From an uncultured Lachnospiraceae bacterium (GTDB taxonomy: Bacteria; Bacillota; Clostridia; Lachnospirales; Lachnospiraceae), in the NCBI GenBank assembly GCA_958402795.1, contig CATXUX010000057.1, positions 1 through 15,682 of the forward strand: a stretch of 15,682 nt of DNA. Direction: 5' to 3'. A program made the position numbers and the translations under genes. The notes beneath the pieces are model-generated. The model did not search any database. It saw only the letters and a program-made list of their open reading frames with translations, and was not told the origin of the DNA. Shown here piece after piece: positions 14,275-15,682 of the stretch. How positions within the stretch are numbered: the first letter of the stretch is position 1; each line of letters starts with the position of its first letter.

Positions 14275-15327
14275 TTGAGATTACCCAACGGATATGGAAG
14301 CGTCAAGAAAATGTCCGGAAAGCGAAGAAGGCCCTATGCAGTGAGGAAAACGGTAGGGTGGCACGTCAACCCTGAAACAGGAAAGTCTGTTCAGGAACAA
14401 ATCACCATCGGCTATGCGGCAACCAGAGCAGAGGGGCTGCAAATGCTGGCGGAGTACAACAACAATCCCTTTGACATCAAGGCATCCAAAGCCACCTTCC
14501 AGGAGGTCTATGAACGCTGGTCAAAGGAGAAGTTCCCCACCATCTCCAAGTCAAACGTAAAAGGCTATGAGGCGTCCTATCGGGTGTGCGGAACCCTTTA
14601 CAACAAGGTGTTTCGGGACATTCGGCTGATGGACCTTCAATTTGTGGTGGACACCTGTGAGAAGAATTACCCCACTCTGAAAAAACTCAAGGGGCTGTTC
14701 AACCAGCTGTATGCCTACGCCATGAAAAACGATATCTGCAACAAGGATTACTCCGAGTTTGTGGATTTGAGCCGGTACAAGGATAAGAACCCCAACAAAC
14801 GTGACCGGAACAAGTTCACAAAGGAGCAGATTGCCCGCCTATGGGAGCTTGCAGAGGACCCGTACTATCAGATCGTGCTGATGCTGATTTACAACGGTTG
14901 CCGCATCTCGGAGTTCCTCGACTTGAAGAAGGAAAACGTACATCTGGAAGAACAGTACTTCGATGTGATCGCCAGCAAAACCGAAAACGGCCTGCGGAAA
15001 GTTCCCATTGCCGACAAGGTACTGCCATTCTACAAAGCGTGGTACGAAGGTTCTCAGTGTGAATATCTGCTCCACACGCCAGATCAAAAGCATTTTGATT
15101 ACAGGAACTACTACGACAGTTACTTCACACCCCTGATGGAGCAGCTTGGATATGACCAGACGCCACACTGTACCCGGCACACCTGCATCTCCATGCTGAC
15201 AGAGGCCCATGTAGACCAAACCATGATCAAGAAGATTGTGGGACACTCCGGTGCCATGACGCTCACCGAACGTGTCTACACCCACCTGGATATTGAAACA
15301 CTGGTGGAGGCAATCAACAAGATCTAA
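14275..15327 (+). CDS. int: Tyrosine recombinase (element integrase)
   Basis: This 350-aa phage-type integrase recombines attP and attB. An N-terminal arm-binding-like part (GYGSVKKMSGKRRRPYAVRK) is followed by a core-binding region (about 73-160) and the catalytic domain. The catalytic set is complete: R210 in GCRISE, K235 in ASKTENG, H298 and R301 in HCTRHT, H324 in VGHSG, and the nucleophile Y335 in ERVYTHL. The start is a TTG: an in-frame stop lies three codons upstream, and the next ATG (codon 13) would lose the conserved MRLPNGYGSV opening. AAGGAAG lies about 11 nt before it, a rather long gap. It follows the XRE gene on the same strand and lies 250 bp from a fragment of rpsI, the likely target. 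Confidence 0.95.
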   Translation: MRLPNGYGSVKKMSGKRRRPYAVRKTVGWHVNPETGKSVQEQITIGYAATRAEGLQMLAEYNNNPFDIKASKATFQEVYERWSKEKFPTISKSNVKGYEASYRVCGTLYNKVFRDIRLMDLQFVVDTCEKNYPTLKKLKGLFNQLYAYAMKNDICNKDYSEFVDLSRYKDKNPNKRDRNKFTKEQIARLWELAEDPYYQIVLMLIYNGCRISEFLDLKKENVHLEEQYFDVIASKTENGLRKVPIADKVLPFYKAWYEGSQCEYLLHTPDQKHFDYRNYYDSYFTPLMEQLGYDQTPHCTRHTCISMLTEAHVDQTMIKKIVGHSGAMTLTERVYTHLDIETLVEAINKI

Positions 15328-15338
15328 AAGGAAGAAGG

Positions 15339-15409
15339 AAAAGCCGTGCAGCACAAAAAAGCAGGAGATACGCTCCTTGCGGAACGATCTCCTGCTTCAT
15401 AAGGCTTTT
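15339..15409. terminator. Terminator pair after the integrase
   Basis: An 11-bp perfect stem (15359-15369 with 15387-15397) is followed on the minus strand by six T residues. An outer 7-bp stem, AAAAGCC (15339-15345) with GGCTTTT (15403-15409), ends in TTTTGTTTTC on the plus strand. Together they can stop integrase transcripts and transcripts entering from the right. Confidence 0.75.
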
Positions 15410-15427
15410 GTTTTCGCTTGCGATTCT

Positions 15428-15460
15428 TGTTCCTTGTGTGCTCCTTGCTTGCTCCTTACG
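15428..15460 (+). repeat. Three phased 11-bp repeats, possible Int/Xis arm sites
   Basis: TGTTCCTTGTG, TGCTCCTTGCT and TGCTCCTTACG follow each other exactly every 11 bp (consensus TGYTCCTTR). A partial copy, GCTCCTTG, lies at 15372-15379 in the terminator loop. One-turn phasing next to the integrase and the attachment site suits arm-type sites for the integrase or its excision factor. Between this and the rpsI fragment (15461-15578) I see no gene. Confidence 0.5.
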
Positions 15461-15578
15461 AAGCAAAACGGAACACTTCTGAGGAACTCTCACAACTCCA
15501 AAACCATCCAATTTTCTGCAAAACAGCGTCCAAAGACGTACTGAGAAGCAGTGGAAATTATCTCTTGGGTAAGTGAGA

Positions 15579-15629
15579 TCAGCGCTTGCTGAACTGAGGC
15601 GCACGACGGGCAGCTTTGAGGCCGTACTT
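15579..15629 (-). pseudogene. rpsI: 3' end fragment of rpsI (ribosomal protein S9), probable attachment site
   Basis: The minus strand encodes KYGLKAARRAPQFSKR followed by TGA, the hallmark C-terminus of ribosomal protein S9. Upstream of it (15630-15682) the frame stays open but reads EAQKSPEYQGKSSLRRL, which is not S9, so the body of the gene is missing here. Integrases of this class often target the 3' ends of conserved genes and carry a copy of the end. This is therefore read as the att core of the element. The exact core limits cannot be set without the second copy. Confidence 0.75.
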
Positions 15630-15682
15630 CAATCGTCTGAGCGATGATTTTCCTTGATATTCCGGGCTTTTTTGAGCCTCGG
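15630..15682. other. Sequence beyond the rpsI fragment, unknown
   Basis: This is unlike rpsI upstream sequence. It holds part of a hairpin (CCG-GGCT with AGCC-CGG, 15662-15682) with a T run in the loop. It may be the end of a neighbouring element in the same target or the joined left end of this one. I see no gene. Confidence 0.35.

Noticed and set aside
15314..15604. 96-codon minus-strand frame near the right end
   Set aside because: It spans the terminator, the repeats and the integrase end and runs in a different frame from the rpsI fragment; no ribosome site.

Overview
The window looks like most of an integrative and mobilizable element (IME) from a gut-type Clostridia/Firmicutes genome. 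The signs are strong AGGAGG-type Shine-Dalgarno sites, several TTG starts, sigma-A-like promoters, a MobV relaxase, and a tyrosine integrase lying next to a fragment of a ribosomal protein gene. I recognise no conjugation (type IV secretion) genes, so the element would need a helper to transfer. This lineage call rests on gene style, not on a database match.

Layout, right to left. At the far right (about 15579-15629, minus strand) is the last 16 codons plus stop of rpsI (ribosomal protein S9), joined to unrelated sequence. It is the probable attachment site. Next to it are three phased 11-bp repeats and a terminator, then the integrase (plus strand) and an XRE-type regulator (plus strand). 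A compact divergent control region separates that regulator from a 77-aa excisionase-like gene on the minus strand, which has a perfect TTGACA-17-TATAAT promoter. On the minus strand follow a 769-aa primase/DUF3987 replication protein, a 352-bp non-coding stretch packed with hairpins and containing a MobV-type oriT, and the MobV relaxase. A small plus-strand transcription unit (about 80 nt) lies antisense to the leader of the replication gene.

Left of the relaxase terminator is the cargo, all minus strand. A type I restriction-modification operon comes first: XRE regulator, hsdM, hsdS, hsdR, with overlapping ends and an operator-like palindrome on its promoter. It is followed, from its own promoter, by a 28-codon leader ORF, an AAA/ABC-type ATPase and a DUF4276 (Toprim-like) protein. 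The last two are translationally coupled and resemble ATPase-plus-Toprim anti-phage modules. A bidirectional terminator closes the cargo at the left.

How it works together (inference): Int and the excisionase-like protein move the element in and out of rpsI under control of the plus-strand XRE regulator. The primase/DUF3987 protein and MobV support replication and mobilization of the excised circle. The restriction and ATPase/Toprim modules protect the host and so help retain the element. The least explained parts are the hairpin array with a conserved CTGCGG apex, the antisense RNA unit, and the leader peptide ahead of the ATPase.
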